Assembly: GCF_002251755.1 (NCBI RefSeq)
Contig: NZ_NOXT01000102.1
Span: forward strand, 1 to 62,113
Direction: 5' to 3'
Length of the DNA stretch: 62,113 nt
Source: Sandarakinorhabdus cyanobacteriorum
GTDB lineage: Bacteria; Pseudomonadota; Alphaproteobacteria; Sphingomonadales; Sphingomonadaceae
Shown here: in pieces, positions 33,926 to 43,763 of the stretch
How positions within the stretch are numbered: the stretch's first letter is position 1
Layout of the letters: every line of letters starts with the position of its first letter
Made by a program: the position numbers and the translations under genes
Notes under the pieces: model-generated
The model's input: the letters and a program-made list of their open reading frames with translations, nothing else
Told to the model about the DNA's origin: nothing
Databases searched by the model: none

Positions 33926-36031
33926 ATGTTGCGCCAGTATGAATTGGTCGAGCGGGTCAAGGCCTATGACCCGGAAGCGGACGAGGATCTGCTCAACCGC
34001 GCCTATGTGTTTTCGGTGAAGGCCCACGGCAGCCAGCTGCGCGCCAGCGGTGACCCCTATTTCAGCCACCCGATCGAAGTCGCCGGCATCCTCACCGACC
34101 TGCAACTGGACGACAAGACCATCGCCACTGCCATCCTGCACGACACCATCGAGGACACGGTGGCCACGCAGGAGCAGATCGAGAAATTGTTCGGCCCCGA
34201 CGTTGGCCGGCTGGTCGATGGCGTCACCAAGCTGTCCAAGATCGAAACCCAGACCGAAAGCGAGCGCCAGGCCGAAAATCTCAGGAAATTCCTGCTGGCG
34301 ATGTCCAACGACATCCGCGTGCTGCTGGTCAAGCTGGCGGACCGGCTGCACAACATGCGCACCCTCCACCATATCGGCAAGGAGGAGAAGCGCCGCCGCA
34401 TCGCCCGCGAAACCATGGACATCTATGCCCCGCTGGCCGAGCGGATCGGCATGTATGGCTTCATGGAGGAGATGCAGGAGCTGGCTTTCAAGCATCTGGA
34501 GCCCGAGGCCAGCGACATGATCGCCCAGCGCATGGCCCGCCTGCGCGACACCACTGGCGCCAATGTCCATCGCATCACCGGCGCGCTGGAATCACTGCTG
34601 CGTTCGAAGGGCCTGGCCGCCAAGGTCACGGGGCGCGAAAAGCGCCCCTACAGCATCTGGCGCAAGATGCAGGCGCGCCAGATGAGCTTCGAGCAATTGT
34701 CCGACGTGATGGCCTTCCGCGTCACCGTGGAGGATGTGTCCGAATGCTACCGCGCGCTGGGCATCGTCCACGGCCGCTGGCCGATGGTGCCCGGCCGCTT
34801 CAAGGATTTCATCTCCACGCCCAAGCCCAACGGCTATCGCTCGCTGCACACCTCGGTGCTGCTCGGCGGCGAACAGGCCCGCATCGAGGTGCAGATCCGC
34901 ACGAAATTGATGCACGAGGAGGCCGAATATGGCCTCGCCGCCCACTGGGCCTACAAGCAGGGGGCCGAAGGCGCCTCCGCGCGCGAGGCCTATCCCTGGC
35001 TCGAGGATCTGCTCGACGTGCTGCAGGATGCCGCCAGCCCTGAGGAGCTGCTGGAAAACGCCCGCCTGGCGATGTTCCAGGATCAGGTTTTCGCCTTCAC
35101 CCCCAAGGGCGAGCTGTATCAGCTGCCGCGCGACGCGACCCCGGTGGATTTCGCCTATGCCGTCCACTCCGACCTGGGCGATAGCTGCGTCGGTGCCAAG
35201 GTCAACGGCCGCGTCGTGCCGTTGCGCACCCGGCTGGTGAACGGCGACCAGGTCGAGATCCTGAAGGGCAAGGTCAAATCCCCCGATCCGGCCTGGGAGG
35301 CCTTTGTCGCCAGCGCCAAGGCCCGCGCCGCCATCCGCCGCCATGTCCGACAGAAGCGCCGCGAGGAATTGCAGGCCATGGGCCTGAAGCTGCTCGATGC
35401 GCTCGCCGCCCGCCTGCGCGTGACGCTGAACGACGAAATCCTCGGGCCCGCGCTGGGCCGGCTCAAGATCCACGACCGGGCCGCGCTGGAACTGGCCATG
35501 GCGGAAAACCGCCTGTCCGATGATCAGGTCGCCGAAGCCCTCGTGCCCGGTGCCAGTGCCGCCCGCCGCCCGCGCTCGGCCAAGGCCAAGGCCGCCGCCG
35601 CCATCTCCATCGAAGGTCTCACCCCCGGTGTCGGCTTCCTGCTCTGCGATCATTGCCGCCCGGTGCCGGGCGATCGCATCGTCGGCGTGCGCCACCCCGA
35701 TGGCCCGATCAGCGTGCATGTCATCGATTGCGACCATCTGGCGGACGAAAGTGGCGAGTGGCTGGACGTTCGCTGGGGCGCCGAAACCGCCGGCGCGGCC
35801 GCCCGCATTTCCGTGGTGGTGCACAACCAGCCCGGCGCATTGGCCAGCCTGGCCGCCAGCATCGCCGCCCACAATGCCAACATCGTCGGCCTGGCGCTGA
35901 AACACCGCGACCGCGAATTCCACACCGACATCGTTGATATCGAAGTGGAAAGCGTTGCCCACCTCGCCACCATCCTCACCGCGCTGCGCCAGGTGAAGTC
36001 CGTGGTCTCGGCTGAACGCGTGCGATTATAG
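33926..36031 (+). CDS. Bifunctional (p)ppGpp synthetase/hydrolase, RelA/SpoT family
   Basis: A 701-residue stringent-response enzyme. The N-terminal HD hydrolase domain shows HPIEVAGIL and AILHDTIEDT (about 47-80). The synthetase domain (about 235-345) has YSIWRKMQ, FKDFISTPKPNGYRSLHTSV and EEAEYGLAAHWAYK. The TGS domain (about 385-445, FTPKGELYQLPRDATPVDFA) and a C-terminal ACT domain follow. Both enzymatic domains have their key residues, so this is the single Rel-type enzyme expected in alphaproteobacteria. The ATG at 33926 starts MLRQYELVERV. Confidence 0.96.
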   Translation: MLRQYELVERVKAYDPEADEDLLNRAYVFSVKAHGSQLRASGDPYFSHPIEVAGILTDLQLDDKTIATAILHDTIEDTVATQEQIEKLFGPDVGRLVDGVTKLSKIETQTESERQAENLRKFLLAMSNDIRVLLVKLADRLHNMRTLHHIGKEEKRRRIARETMDIYAPLAERIGMYGFMEEMQELAFKHLEPEASDMIAQRMARLRDTTGANVHRITGALESLLRSKGLAAKVTGREKRPYSIWRKMQARQMSFEQLSDVMAFRVTVEDVSECYRALGIVHGRWPMVPGRFKDFISTPKPNGYRSLHTSVLLGGEQARIEVQIRTKLMHEEAEYGLAAHWAYKQGAEGASAREAYPWLEDLLDVLQDAASPEELLENARLAMFQDQVFAFTPKGELYQLPRDATPVDFAYAVHSDLGDSCVGAKVNGRVVPLRTRLVNGDQVEILKGKVKSPDPAWEAFVASAKARAAIRRHVRQKRREELQAMGLKLLDALAARLRVTLNDEILGPALGRLKIHDRAALELAMAENRLSDDQVAEALVPGASAARRPRSAKAKAAAAISIEGLTPGVGFLLCDHCRPVPGDRIVGVRHPDGPISVHVIDCDHLADESGEWLDVRWGAETAGAAARISVVVHNQPGALASLAASIAAHNANIVGLALKHRDREFHTDIVDIEVESVAHLATILTALRQVKSVVSAERVRL

Positions 36032-36076
36032 GCTTGCAGCCGCCGGCCCGGCGGTTACGCTCCCTCCTCCATTCCC

Positions 36077-36091
36077 GGGGGGGGGGGGGGG
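36077..36091 (+). repeat. Homopolymer run of 15 G before the serine hydrolase start
   Basis: Fifteen consecutive G, ending 7 nt before the ATG at 36099, where the ribosome-binding site should be. Runs of this length are prone to slip during replication and can switch or tune expression. They are also a common place for sequencing and assembly errors. Confidence 0.9.
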
Positions 36092-36098
36092 ACCTGCA

Positions 36099-38066
36099 AT
36101 GCGCCGCATCTTTGCCACCATCATCGCCGCCACACTGGCCACCAGTGCGCTTGCCGCGCCCGTGGCCAGCGACACACCGGGCAAGACCGCCGCCGGCACC
36201 GCCTTCACCCAGCCCACCGGCTTTGACCGGACCGGCACCGGTGCCCTCACCGAACTGATCGCGCCCGAAACCGATGCGCGCGTGGCGCTCGTTGATGTCG
36301 GAACTGCGGCCGATGCCACTGCCGCCGTGAAACAGGCCTGGGCGCAATGGGCCGGGCACGACGTGCCACCGCTGCATGTGGTCGCGCCATCCACCCCGCG
36401 CTTCGGTTGAGAGGAACGGGTCAATTTCACCTATGACACCCCGCCCAATGCAAAACGCTGGGTCGGGGCCTGGGCTTTCCGCCGTGGCACCGCCTGGACG
36501 GTCACCCTGTTCGACATGCCCGAAGCCATCGCCGACAAGCGCGGCGCCGCCATCAACCTTGTCATGCAAAGCCAGCGCCCTGCCGGCTATGCCCCCGAAA
36601 GCTTTGCCGGCCGCACGCCTCACAAGCTCACGCCCGAACGCGTCGCCATCCTGCGCCAGTTCATCGCCGACGGCATGAAGGCGCTGAATGTGCCGGGCGT
36701 TGGACTGGCCTTCATCCAGGATGGCCAGGTGGTGTGGGAAGGCGGGCTGGGCGTGCGCAAGCTCGGCGATCCCACGCCGGTTGATGCCCACACGCGCTTC
36801 ATGATCGCATCCAACACCAAATCGATGGCCACCATGCTGCTGGCCGAACTGGTCGATGCCGGCAAGCTCAAGTGGGACCAGAAGGTCACCAGTCTCTATC
36901 CGGCATTCCGGCTGGGCAATGATGCCACCACGGCGCAGGTGGAAATCCGCCATCTGGTCTGCGCCTGCACCGGCCTGCCGCGCAAGGATCTGGAATGGCT
37001 GTTTTCCACCACCGCCCAAACCCCGGCGGCCGACACGTTCCGCCAGCTCGCTGCGACCCAGCCGACCAGCAAATTTGGTGAGGCGTTCCAATACAGCAAT
37101 CTGATGGCATCGGCCGCCGGCTATGTTGCCGGCCATGTCTTCAACCCCGGCATGGAATTGGGCGCGGCGTTCGACAAGGCGGTGGCCGACCACATCTGGA
37201 AACCGCTGGGCATGGCCGATTCCACCTTCAGCTTTGCCGTCGCCGAAGCCGGCAACCACGCCACCCCGCACGCCACCGCACTGGATGGCCAAACCGTCAT
37301 CACGTCGGTGGGCAGCGCCATCAACCGCACCGTCGCCCCCTTCCGCCCGGCCGGCGGTGCCTGGTCATCACCGCACGATATGATCCGTTATGTCGGGCTG
37401 GAACTGGCCGAAGGCAAATTGCCCAATGGCCAGCAGCTTGTTTCAAAAAATGCGCTGTTCGCCCGCCGGGCGCGCGGCGTGCCCACGGGCGAAAACCAAT
37501 GGTATGGCATGGGCTTGTGGGACGACAGCCGCACCGGCGTGACGGTCATCGACCATGGCGGCGATCTGGTGGGCTTCCACAGCGACATGATGTGGGTGCC
37601 GTCGGCCGGGGCCGGTGCGGTGATCCTCACCAACAGCGACGATGGTGTGTATCTGCGCGGCCCGCTGATGCGCCGGCTGCTGGAACTGCTGTACGATGGC
37701 AAGCCAGAGGCCGAAGCGGAGATCAAGGCCGCCGCCGCGCGCAGCAAGGCCGAAACCACCGACATCCGCGGCCGCATAACCTTGCCAGCCGATGCCGCCG
37801 CCGTGGCCGCCCTGGCCAGCCGCTATACCAGTGCCGAACTCGGCTCGCTCACCGTGGTCCGCAATGGAGGCCGCCTCAGCTTCCGCTTTGCCGCCTAGGA
37901 AAGCGAAATGGGCACCCACCGCAACACCGACGGCAGCCTCAGCTTCGTCACCGCCGCGCCCGGCCTCACCGGCGTTGATCTCGTGGTCGGCAGCACCGCC
38001 GGCAAGCGCAGCCTGATCGTGCGCGATTCCCAGCACGAATATGTCTTCACCGAAGTGACACCGTGA
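36099..38066 (+). pseudogene. Exported beta-lactamase-family serine hydrolase with two in-frame stops
   Basis: One reading frame of 656 codons is interrupted only by TGA at codon 104 (36408-36410) and TAG at codon 600 (37896-37898). Part 1 has a signal peptide (MRRIFATIIAATLATSALA). Part 2 carries the full catalytic set: SNTK, YSN in QYSNLMAS, and HGG in DHGGDLVGF. Part 3 has the C-terminal domain segment ESEMGTHRNTDGSLSF and ends at 38066. By comparison with relatives as I recall them, both stops replace Trp (TGG to TGA, TGG to TAG). Unless read through, the enzyme domain would have to start internally (ATG at 36516) without a signal peptide. Family: class C/penicillin-binding-like hydrolases; substrate unknown. 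Confidence 0.85.
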
Positions 38067-38078
38067 CACTTGCCGCTG

Positions 38079-38106
38079 TGGCCAAGCCCCATTAGGCGCT
38101 TGGCCA
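38079..38106 (+). promoter_or_regulatory. Hairpin before the pyrE ribosome-binding site
   Basis: TGGCCAAGC (38079-38087) and GCTTGGCCA (38098-38106) pair perfectly around a 10-nt loop. AGGAG (38112-38116) and the pyrE ATG (38123) follow at once. It could be part of a regulated pyrE leader or simply mark the end of the upstream transcript. No T run follows. Confidence 0.45.
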
Positions 38107-38122
38107 AAGGCAGGAGTGGCAA

Positions 38123-38704
38123 ATGACTGATGATGACGTGCTGGCCGAATTCCGCGCGGCAGAAGCCCTGCTGGAAGGCCATTTCATCCTGTCATCGGGC
38201 TTGCGCAGCCCGCGTTATCTGCAATGCGCCCGCGTGCTGATGAACCCGGCCCGGGCGGAACGGCTGGCGCTGGCGCTGGCCGCGAAAATCCCGGCGGCCG
38301 TGAAGGCCAGCATCACGGCCGTCATCGCGCCCGCCATGGGCGGCCTCATCTGCGGCTATGAACTCGCCCGCGCGCTGGGCGTCGATTCGATGTTCGTCGA
38401 ACGGCCCACCGGCACCTTCGAACTGCGCCGTGGCTTCCGCCTCGCGCCCGGCCAACAGGTGCTGCTGATGGAAGATGTTGTCACCACCGGGCTGTCGTCG
38501 CGCGAAGCCATCGCCGCCATATCGGCCGCCGGCGGCACGGTCATCCACGCCGCCTCGCTGGTTGATCGTTCCAACGGCACCGCCGATCTTGGCGTGCCCT
38601 TCACCCCGCTGATCCGGCTGGATGTGCCCAGCTACAGCGCCGATGCGCTGCCGCCCGAACTCGCTGCCATCCCGGCGGTCAAGCCCGGCAGCCGGGCGGC
38701 ATGA
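38123..38704 (+). CDS. pyrE: Orotate phosphoribosyltransferase
   Basis: Joins orotate to PRPP to make orotidine 5'-phosphate in pyrimidine synthesis. The 193-residue protein has the PRPP loop [14 protein letters not shown] (about 113-126), the early [15 protein letters not shown] segment and [20 protein letters not shown] lies 6 nt before the ATG. It is the first gene of a tightly overlapping unit with a serine hydrolase, pdxJ, acpS and lepB (ATGA at 38701-38704). Confidence 0.96.
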   Translation: MTDDDVLAEFRAAEALLEGHFILSSGLRSPRYLQCARVLMNPARAERLALALAAKIPAAVKASITAVIAPAMGGLICGYELARALGVDSMFVERPTGTFELRRGFRLAPGQQVLLMEDVVTTGLSSREAIAAISAAGGTVIHAASLVDRSNGTADLGVPFTPLIRLDVPSYSADALPPELAAIPAVKPGSRAA

Positions 38705-39738
38705 TCCCGCTCATCGCCCTGATCGCCGCCGTCACGCCGCCCGGCGCGCCGGGCCGGGTCGCCACGGTGGCAGAAGGCCAGGGCTTTGCCGGCATGATGC
38801 TGCTGTCGGAAGGCGGCAAGGTCACGCTGGAACAGGGTTTTGGCCTCAAAAACCCCAGGGCCCAGCGCCGGGCCCGCGAAAAATCGGATTTCCTGCCCAC
38901 GGATCGCTGGCGCTGGGCATCGGTCACCAAGCAGATTGTCGCCACCATGGCGATGCAGGATGTCGCCGCCGGCCGGCTGGCGCTGGATGCGCCGATCACC
39001 CGCTATCTGCCCGGCTTTCGCGGCCCCACCGGCAACCGTGTCACCGTGCGCATGCTGCTCGGCCATGAATCGGGCCTGCCCGACAGCAATGCAAGCGATG
39101 GCGCCGCCTTCCGCCCCGGCTGGCGCGGCAGCCTCGATGCGCTCACCGGCTTGTGCGCCGGGCCGGTGCGGGATCAGCCGGGTGCGAGCTTCTACTATGA
39201 CAATTGCGATTATATCGTCGCCGGCAAACTGCTGGAGGTGGTGAACCGCCAACCGCTGGCGCAATTGCTCACCACCCGCATCACCCGGCCGCTCGGCATG
39301 GCCAGCGTGGCCTGGGCCGGGCCGCATGTGGCCGGCGCCGGCGAAGCCCCGGTCAATCTCGCCGCCTATGGCAGCGCCGCCGCCCTCACCGGCACCGTGC
39401 GCGATCTGTGGCGCTTCGATCAGGCGCTGATGGATGGCAAGCTGCTGCCCAAGGCCCAGCGGGACATCATGTGGGCCGGCAAACCCGCCAACGGCTTTGC
39501 CGCCCTTGGCCAATGGTCATTCCGCACCGCCTTGCGCGGTTGCAAGGATGATGTGCTGCTCGTCGAGCGGCGCGGTGCCATTGGAAGCATCCAGGTGCGC
39601 AACTATATCCTGCCGGAAAGCAACATCGTGCTGATCGCCATGACCAACCGTGACACCACCGATTTCGGCGAACTCTGGCAGGCCAGTGGGCTGGGCTATG
39701 AACTGCTCAGCGCGGCGGCGTGCAAGGTGGATGCCTGA
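38701..39738 (+). CDS. Exported serine hydrolase of the beta-lactamase family
   Basis: A 345-residue serine hydrolase with a short hydrophobic N-terminus ([13 protein letters not shown]) that may be a signal peptide. SVTK (about 79-82) is the SxxK catalytic motif and YDN in FYYDNCDY is the second. The third Lys/His triad box is less clear. [17 protein letters not shown] and [10 protein letters not shown] are typical of class C/esterase-type relatives. It overlaps pyrE (ATGA) and pdxJ (TGATG), so it is translated with housekeeping genes although it has no evident link to them. It is not a close copy of the broken hydrolase upstream. Confidence 0.85.
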   Translation: MIPLIALIAAVTPPGAPGRVATVAEGQGFAGMMLLSEGGKVTLEQGFGLKNPRAQRRAREKSDFLPTDRWRWASVTKQIVATMAMQDVAAGRLALDAPITRYLPGFRGPTGNRVTVRMLLGHESGLPDSNASDGAAFRPGWRGSLDALTGLCAGPVRDQPGASFYYDNCDYIVAGKLLEVVNRQPLAQLLTTRITRPLGMASVAWAGPHVAGAGEAPVNLAAYGSAAALTGTVRDLWRFDQALMDGKLLPKAQRDIMWAGKPANGFAALGQWSFRTALRGCKDDVLLVERRGAIGSIQVRNYILPESNIVLIAMTNRDTTDFGELWQASGLGYELLSAAACKVDA

Positions 39739-40490
39739 TGCAGACGGCCCATCTGCGCCCATCCCACCTGCGGCTCGGCGTCAACATAGATCATGTCGCC
39801 ACCATCCGCAACGCCCGCGGCGGCCTGCACCCGTGCCCGCTGCGCGCGGCCGAAATGGCGGCGGCGGCCGGGGCCGATGGCATCACCATCCACCTGCGCG
39901 AGGATCGCCGCCACATCACCGATGCCGACCTCGCCACATTGTCGGGCGCCATCCAGTTGCCGATTAACCTGGAAATGGCCGCCACCGATGAAATGCTGGC
40001 CATCGCATTGAAATTCCGGCCGCACGCGGCCTGCATCGTGCCCGAACGCCGGGCCGAACGCACCACCGAAGGCGGGCTGGATGCCGCCGGCCAGCACAAC
40101 AGCCTGCAGCCGATCGTGGCCGCCTTGCGCGATGCCGGCATCCGCGTGTCCCTGTTCGTGGCACCCGAGGAACGCCAGCTGGAGGCCGCAGCCCGGCTGG
40201 GCGCGCCGGTGGTGGAACTGCACACCGGCCCCTATGCCCACGCCTTTGACGATGGCGATGCCAGCGCCGAACTGGCCCGGCTGGCCCGCGCTTCCGAACA
40301 TGGCGCGGCGCTCGGCCTTGAACTCCACGCCGGCCATGGTCTCTCTTATGCCAATGTCGGCCCGGTGGCGGCGCTGCCGCAACTGGCCGAGCTCAACATC
40401 GGCCATTTCCTTGTGGGCGAAGCGCTGTTCGTCGGCCTTGACGCCGCCATCCGCGAGATGCGCCGCCTGATGGATGCGGCGCGGGCATGA
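39738..40490 (+). CDS. pdxJ: Pyridoxine 5'-phosphate synthase
   Basis: Condenses 1-deoxyxylulose 5-phosphate with aminoacetone phosphate derivatives to give pyridoxine 5'-phosphate. The 250-residue TIM barrel has [17 protein letters not shown] near the N-terminus, [12 protein letters not shown], the EMAATDEML segment, the CIVPERR segment and [11 protein letters not shown]. The ATG at 39738 overlaps the previous stop by one base (TGATG). A longer frame to 39720 would overlap the hydrolase by 19 bp. acpS overlaps its end (ATGA). The pdxJ-acpS-lepB order is a classical proteobacterial arrangement. Confidence 0.97.
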   Translation: MQTAHLRPSHLRLGVNIDHVATIRNARGGLHPCPLRAAEMAAAAGADGITIHLREDRRHITDADLATLSGAIQLPINLEMAATDEMLAIALKFRPHAACIVPERRAERTTEGGLDAAGQHNSLQPIVAALRDAGIRVSLFVAPEERQLEAAARLGAPVVELHTGPYAHAFDDGDASAELARLARASEHGAALGLELHAGHGLSYANVGPVAALPQLAELNIGHFLVGEALFVGLDAAIREMRRLMDAARA

Positions 40491-40909
40491 ACCTTCCCGC
40501 CGGCCTCGGAATCATCGGGCTCGGTTCCGATCTGTGCAACATTGATCGCATCGCGGGCAGCATCGAGCGCTTTGGCGACCGCTTCATCAATCGCATCTTT
40601 ACCGATGTCGAACAGGCCAAGGCCAACCGCCGCCAGCTCACCCGCGCCGCCACCTATGCCAAGCGCTTCGCCGCCAAGGAGGCCTGCGCCAAGGCGCTGG
40701 GCACGGGCTTTCGTCAGGGCGTGTTCTGGCGTGACATGGCCGTGGTCAACCTGCCCAGCGGCCAGCCCACCCTGACGCTGTCTGGCGGGGCCGCGGCGAG
40801 GCTGGCGCAAATCACCCCGCCGGGGCATAAGGCCGCCATCCATCTGACGATGACCGACGACCATCCCTGGGCGCAGGCCATCGTGCTGATCACCGCGAGT
40901 ATCGAATGA
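40487..40909 (+). CDS. acpS: Holo-[acyl-carrier-protein] synthase
   Basis: Transfers 4'-phosphopantetheine from CoA to acyl carrier protein. The 140-residue protein has [16 protein letters not shown] near the N-terminus (the magnesium-binding Asp) and [15 protein letters not shown] (about 60-74), the two AcpS signatures. It overlaps pdxJ and lepB by ATGA at both ends. Confidence 0.95.
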   Translation: MNLPAGLGIIGLGSDLCNIDRIAGSIERFGDRFINRIFTDVEQAKANRRQLTRAATYAKRFAAKEACAKALGTGFRQGVFWRDMAVVNLPSGQPTLTLSGGAAARLAQITPPGHKAAIHLTMTDDHPWAQAIVLITASIE

Positions 40910-41718
40910 CGCAAGCCATTGCCCCCAAGAAGAAGCTGAACCTCGCCGAGGAGGCCTGGCAGCTGTTCCTGCTCGCGCTGGCCGTGCTGGCCGTGCACAC
41001 GCTGGTTGCCAAGCCTTTCTATATCCCGTCAGGCTCGATGCTGCCCGGCCTGCTGGTTGGCGACCGGCTGATCGTGTCGAAATTCCCCTATGGCTATTCC
41101 TATCTGTCGCCGTCGTTCAACGTGCTGCCCGAAATGCCGGGCCGGCTGTTCGGCAGCCTGCCGGAACGCGGCGACATCGTGGTGATCAAATCGCCGATCG
41201 CCAAGGATGACTGGATCAAGCGGGTGATCGGCCTGCCCGGCGACACGGTGCAGATGGTGAATGGCCAGCTGATCCTGAACGGGCAGCCGGTGCCCAAGGT
41301 GAAGGTGGCCGATACGGTGATGCAGGTGACGCCCAACAGCGACTGCGCAACCATGATCGATGCGCAATATCGCGTGATCCGCCCCGATGGCGGCGCCGAA
41401 TGCCATCTGCCCACCTATCGCGAAACCCTGCCGGGCGGGCGCTCCTATCTCGTCCATGATCTTGCCAACACCCCGCAAGACAACACGGAAGCGGTGATCG
41501 TGCCGGAAGGCCATGTCTTCCTGATGGGCGACAACCGCGACAATTCGGAAGACAGCCGCTTTGCCCCGGAACTGGGCGGGCTGGGCCTGCTGCCGGTGGA
41601 AAATATCGTCGGCCGCGCCGAATTCACCACCTTCAGCCTGGATGGCAGCACCAGCTTCAACCCGGTGACCTGGGTGACGGCCCTGCGCAACCGCTGGTTC
41701 ATCTCGCTCCGGGATTGA
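40906..41718 (+). CDS. lepB: Signal peptidase I
   Basis: Cleaves signal peptides from exported proteins at the inner membrane. The 270-residue protein has one N-terminal membrane segment (about 15-35). The catalytic Ser is in [15 protein letters not shown] (about 40-54), the catalytic Lys in [13 protein letters not shown], and the late signature reads [14 protein letters not shown]. It ends the pyrE operon. The rnc and era genes that often follow are not here; a 248-bp gap and a convergent gene come next. Confidence 0.96.
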   Translation: MTQAIAPKKKLNLAEEAWQLFLLALAVLAVHTLVAKPFYIPSGSMLPGLLVGDRLIVSKFPYGYSYLSPSFNVLPEMPGRLFGSLPERGDIVVIKSPIAKDDWIKRVIGLPGDTVQMVNGQLILNGQPVPKVKVADTVMQVTPNSDCATMIDAQYRVIRPDGGAECHLPTYRETLPGGRSYLVHDLANTPQDNTEAVIVPEGHVFLMGDNRDNSEDSRFAPELGGLGLLPVENIVGRAEFTTFSLDGSTSFNPVTWVTALRNRWFISLRD

Positions 41719-41966
41719 GCGCGGCCACCGCCGCCGGGGCTGCGGTCACCGGCGCGCGGCCTGCGGTCACCACGGCCCGAAACGCGGGCACCGGGCGGAC
41801 ACCGGGGGCCGGACTTTGCCACGCCTTGGGCACGCCAAACCCACCACGAATCCAGCATTCGGCAGGTTCAGCGGCGCCTCGGCATCAAAATATCATTAAT
41901 ATTCAGCTATTTGTGGCGACACCTGTCCTACAGCGCCGCAAAATGGCATAGTGGTGAGGCTGGTTG
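41719..41966. other. Convergent gap between lepB and the FKBP gene
   Basis: 248 bp with no gene and no clear terminator. A short A+T-rich patch (41885-41915, with AAAATATCATTAATATTCAG) stands out against the high-GC surroundings. It lacks the CCTCCCC palindrome found in the other convergent gaps longer than 20 bp. Confidence 0.6.
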
Positions 41967-42497
41967 TTACGCCGCCGGCTTCACCGCCAGCAGCTCGATA
42001 TCAAATTCCAGCACGGCACCCGGCGGGATCACGCCGCCGGCCCCTTGCGCGCCATAGGCCAGCTCGGGCGGCACGACGAAATGATATTTCGATCCCACCG
42101 GCATCAGCTGCACGCCTTCGGTCCAGCCCGGGATCACCTGGTCCAGCGGAAACGCCGCCGGCTGGCCCCGGCTGTAGGACGAATCAAACACGGTGCCGTC
42201 CACCAGCTTGCCCTCATAATGCACCAGCACCGTGTCCTTGGCGGCCGGGCGCGGGCCGTTGCCGGCGCGAATCACCTGATATTGCAGGCCGGAGCTGGTG
42301 GTGACGACGCCGGCCTTGGCCTTGTTGGCCTTCATGTAATCCATGTCGGCCTGGCGCACCGCCGCCACCTGGCCCTGGGTGCCGGTATAGACCAGCACGC
42401 CCACCACACCGATCACGACCGCAGCGGCGGCCAGCCACTTGCCGATGCCAACCCCGCCCGCCCCGACTCCTGCGTTGCCCGTTGCCTGACCTGACAT
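41967..42497 (-). CDS. FKBP-type peptidyl-prolyl cis-trans isomerase, membrane-anchored
   Basis: A 176-residue protein with one N-terminal membrane segment (about residues 20-40) and a C-terminal FKBP domain (about 75-175): VLVHYEGKLVDGTVFDSSY, QVIPGWTEGVQLMPVGSK and the late PPELAYG segment. It should speed proline isomerisation in the periplasm. The ATG at 42497 is chosen over an upstream open stretch to 42554. It is followed upstream by rpsU in the same direction, 142 bp away. Confidence 0.9.
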   Translation of the reverse strand: MSGQATGNAGVGAGGVGIGKWLAAAAVVIGVVGVLVYTGTQGQVAAVRQADMDYMKANKAKAGVVTTSSGLQYQVIRAGNGPRPAAKDTVLVHYEGKLVDGTVFDSSYSRGQPAAFPLDQVIPGWTEGVQLMPVGSKYHFVVPPELAYGAQGAGGVIPPGAVLEFDIELLAVKPAA

Positions 42498-42639
42498 AAG
42501 CCTGATTCCATTCCATGATGGCCGCACGGCGGCCCGATGATCGATGCGGGGCAAACATGACGAGAGCCGGGAAGAGGGTCAACCCCGCCCGGCCCCGGTG
42601 CATGCAGTCTGGGGCCAGTTTCCCAACCCCATCAACGGC

Positions 42640-42846
42640 TTACTTGATGCCGTCACGCTCCATGCGCTTGCGCTCCATCTTGCGGGCGCGGCGCACGGCA
42701 GCGGCCTTTTCACGGGCGCGCTTCTCGCTGGGCTTTTCATAATGGCGACGCAGCTTCATCTCGCGATAGACGCCTTCGCGCTGCAGCTTCTTCTTGAGAG
42801 CGCGCAGGGCCTGATCAACATTGTTGTCGCGAACCACGATTTGCAT
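42640..42846 (-). CDS. rpsU: 30S ribosomal protein S21
   Basis: A 68-residue, very basic ribosomal protein beginning [20 protein letters not shown] with the S21 signature [10 protein letters not shown]-like [16 protein letters not shown] at about 33-48. It is divergent from the COQ9 gene (about 200 bp between starts). Confidence 0.96.
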   Translation of the reverse strand: MQIVVRDNNVDQALRALKKKLQREGVYREMKLRRHYEKPSEKRAREKAAAVRRARKMERKRMERDGIK

Positions 42847-43045
42847 GAGCTGCCGTCACTCCATTCGTTGATGGGGCGGTGGCCCCGAAATCCGGTTGTC
42901 TGCAATAATTGACACCCATCGAGTCGCCCCGGTGGAAGAGCGCTGCGCAGTAGCAGAAGCCCCGAGGCCAAACAAGACCTATCCCCCGCCCCAACCCCCG
43001 CGACGCAAAAGCGACTGGGAAGCCGGGCGGCAAACGGGTAAAGCC

Positions 43046-43690
43046 ATGGCCATGGCCGAAGATATCCCGCTTGCCGAACTCGCCCCGCGCCTGGTGGCCG
43101 CCATGCTGCCGCACGTGCCCTTCGATGGCTGGTCTGCCACCGCACTGGCCGCCGCCGCCCGCGACACCGGCACCGATCCCGATGTCGCCGCCCTGGCGGT
43201 GCCTGATGTCGCCACCATGCTCGGCCTGTGGGTCGCCCACGCCAATGCGCAGCTGGCAGAGGCGATGGCCGCCACCCACAACATGAAGGTGCGGGATCGC
43301 ATCCGCACCGCGCTTGTCACAAGGCTGGAACAGGGTGACCGCGAGGTGACGCGCCGGGCGCTGGCGCTGCTGGCCCAGCCGCAGCACGCCGCCCTGTCAG
43401 CCAGGCTGTTGTGGCAGGCCGCCGATGCCATGTGGCGCGCGGCTGGGGATACCGCGACCGATTATAATCATTACACAAAACGGGCCATCCTGTCGGCCAT
43501 CTATTCCGCCACGCTGCTGCACTGGACCCAGGATGACAGCGCGGATTTCGCCGCCACCCGCGCCTTCATCGATCGCCGCATCGATGGCGTGATGCGCTTT
43601 GAAAAGGCCAAGGCCCGGGTGACAGGCCTGTCGTCCCGGCTGCCCAATCCGGCCCGCATCCTCGGCCGTTTGCGCTATCCGGCGGTGTGA
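43046..43690 (+). CDS. COQ9 family protein (ubiquinone biosynthesis)
   Basis: A 214-residue protein of the COQ9 family, which binds lipids and supports ubiquinone hydroxylation. The C-terminal signature DYNHYTKRAILSAIYSATLL (about 140-159) and AFIDRRIDGVMRFEK are clear. COQ9 is typical of alphaproteobacteria and mitochondria, supporting the taxonomic call. The frame is open to 42896 but the extra part is Pro-rich and non-conserved. The ATG at 43046 or 43052 is likely the start. Confidence 0.92.
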   Translation: MAMAEDIPLAELAPRLVAAMLPHVPFDGWSATALAAAARDTGTDPDVAALAVPDVATMLGLWVAHANAQLAEAMAATHNMKVRDRIRTALVTRLEQGDREVTRRALALLAQPQHAALSARLLWQAADAMWRAAGDTATDYNHYTKRAILSAIYSATLLHWTQDDSADFAATRAFIDRRIDGVMRFEKAKARVTGLSSRLPNPARILGRLRYPAV

Positions 43691-43720
43691 CGCTTTTCGG
43701 GTGGCGCCGTCCGGCCAATC

Positions 43721-43746
43721 TTGATAACGGTTCGCAACTTCTCGCA
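43721..43746 (+). promoter_or_regulatory. Possible Fur-type iron box before feoA
   Basis: TTGATAACGGTTCGCAACTT followed by CTCGCA lies 18 nt before the feoA start. It resembles the GATAATGATTCGCA-type Fur sites of alphaproteobacteria in its first half only. No measured match is available. Confidence 0.35.
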
Positions 43747-43763
43747 TCCTGCGGACCATCAGC

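Noticed and set aside
36408-36410. TGA read as selenocysteine in the interrupted serine hydrolase
   Set aside because: The family has no Sec or Cys at this place, no SECIS-like hairpin is evident just after it, and the same gene has a second stop that is TAG.
42896-43045. An N-terminal extension of the COQ9 protein
   Set aside because: The extra 50 residues are Pro/Arg-rich without homology, and the conserved part starts at the ATG at 43046 or 43052.
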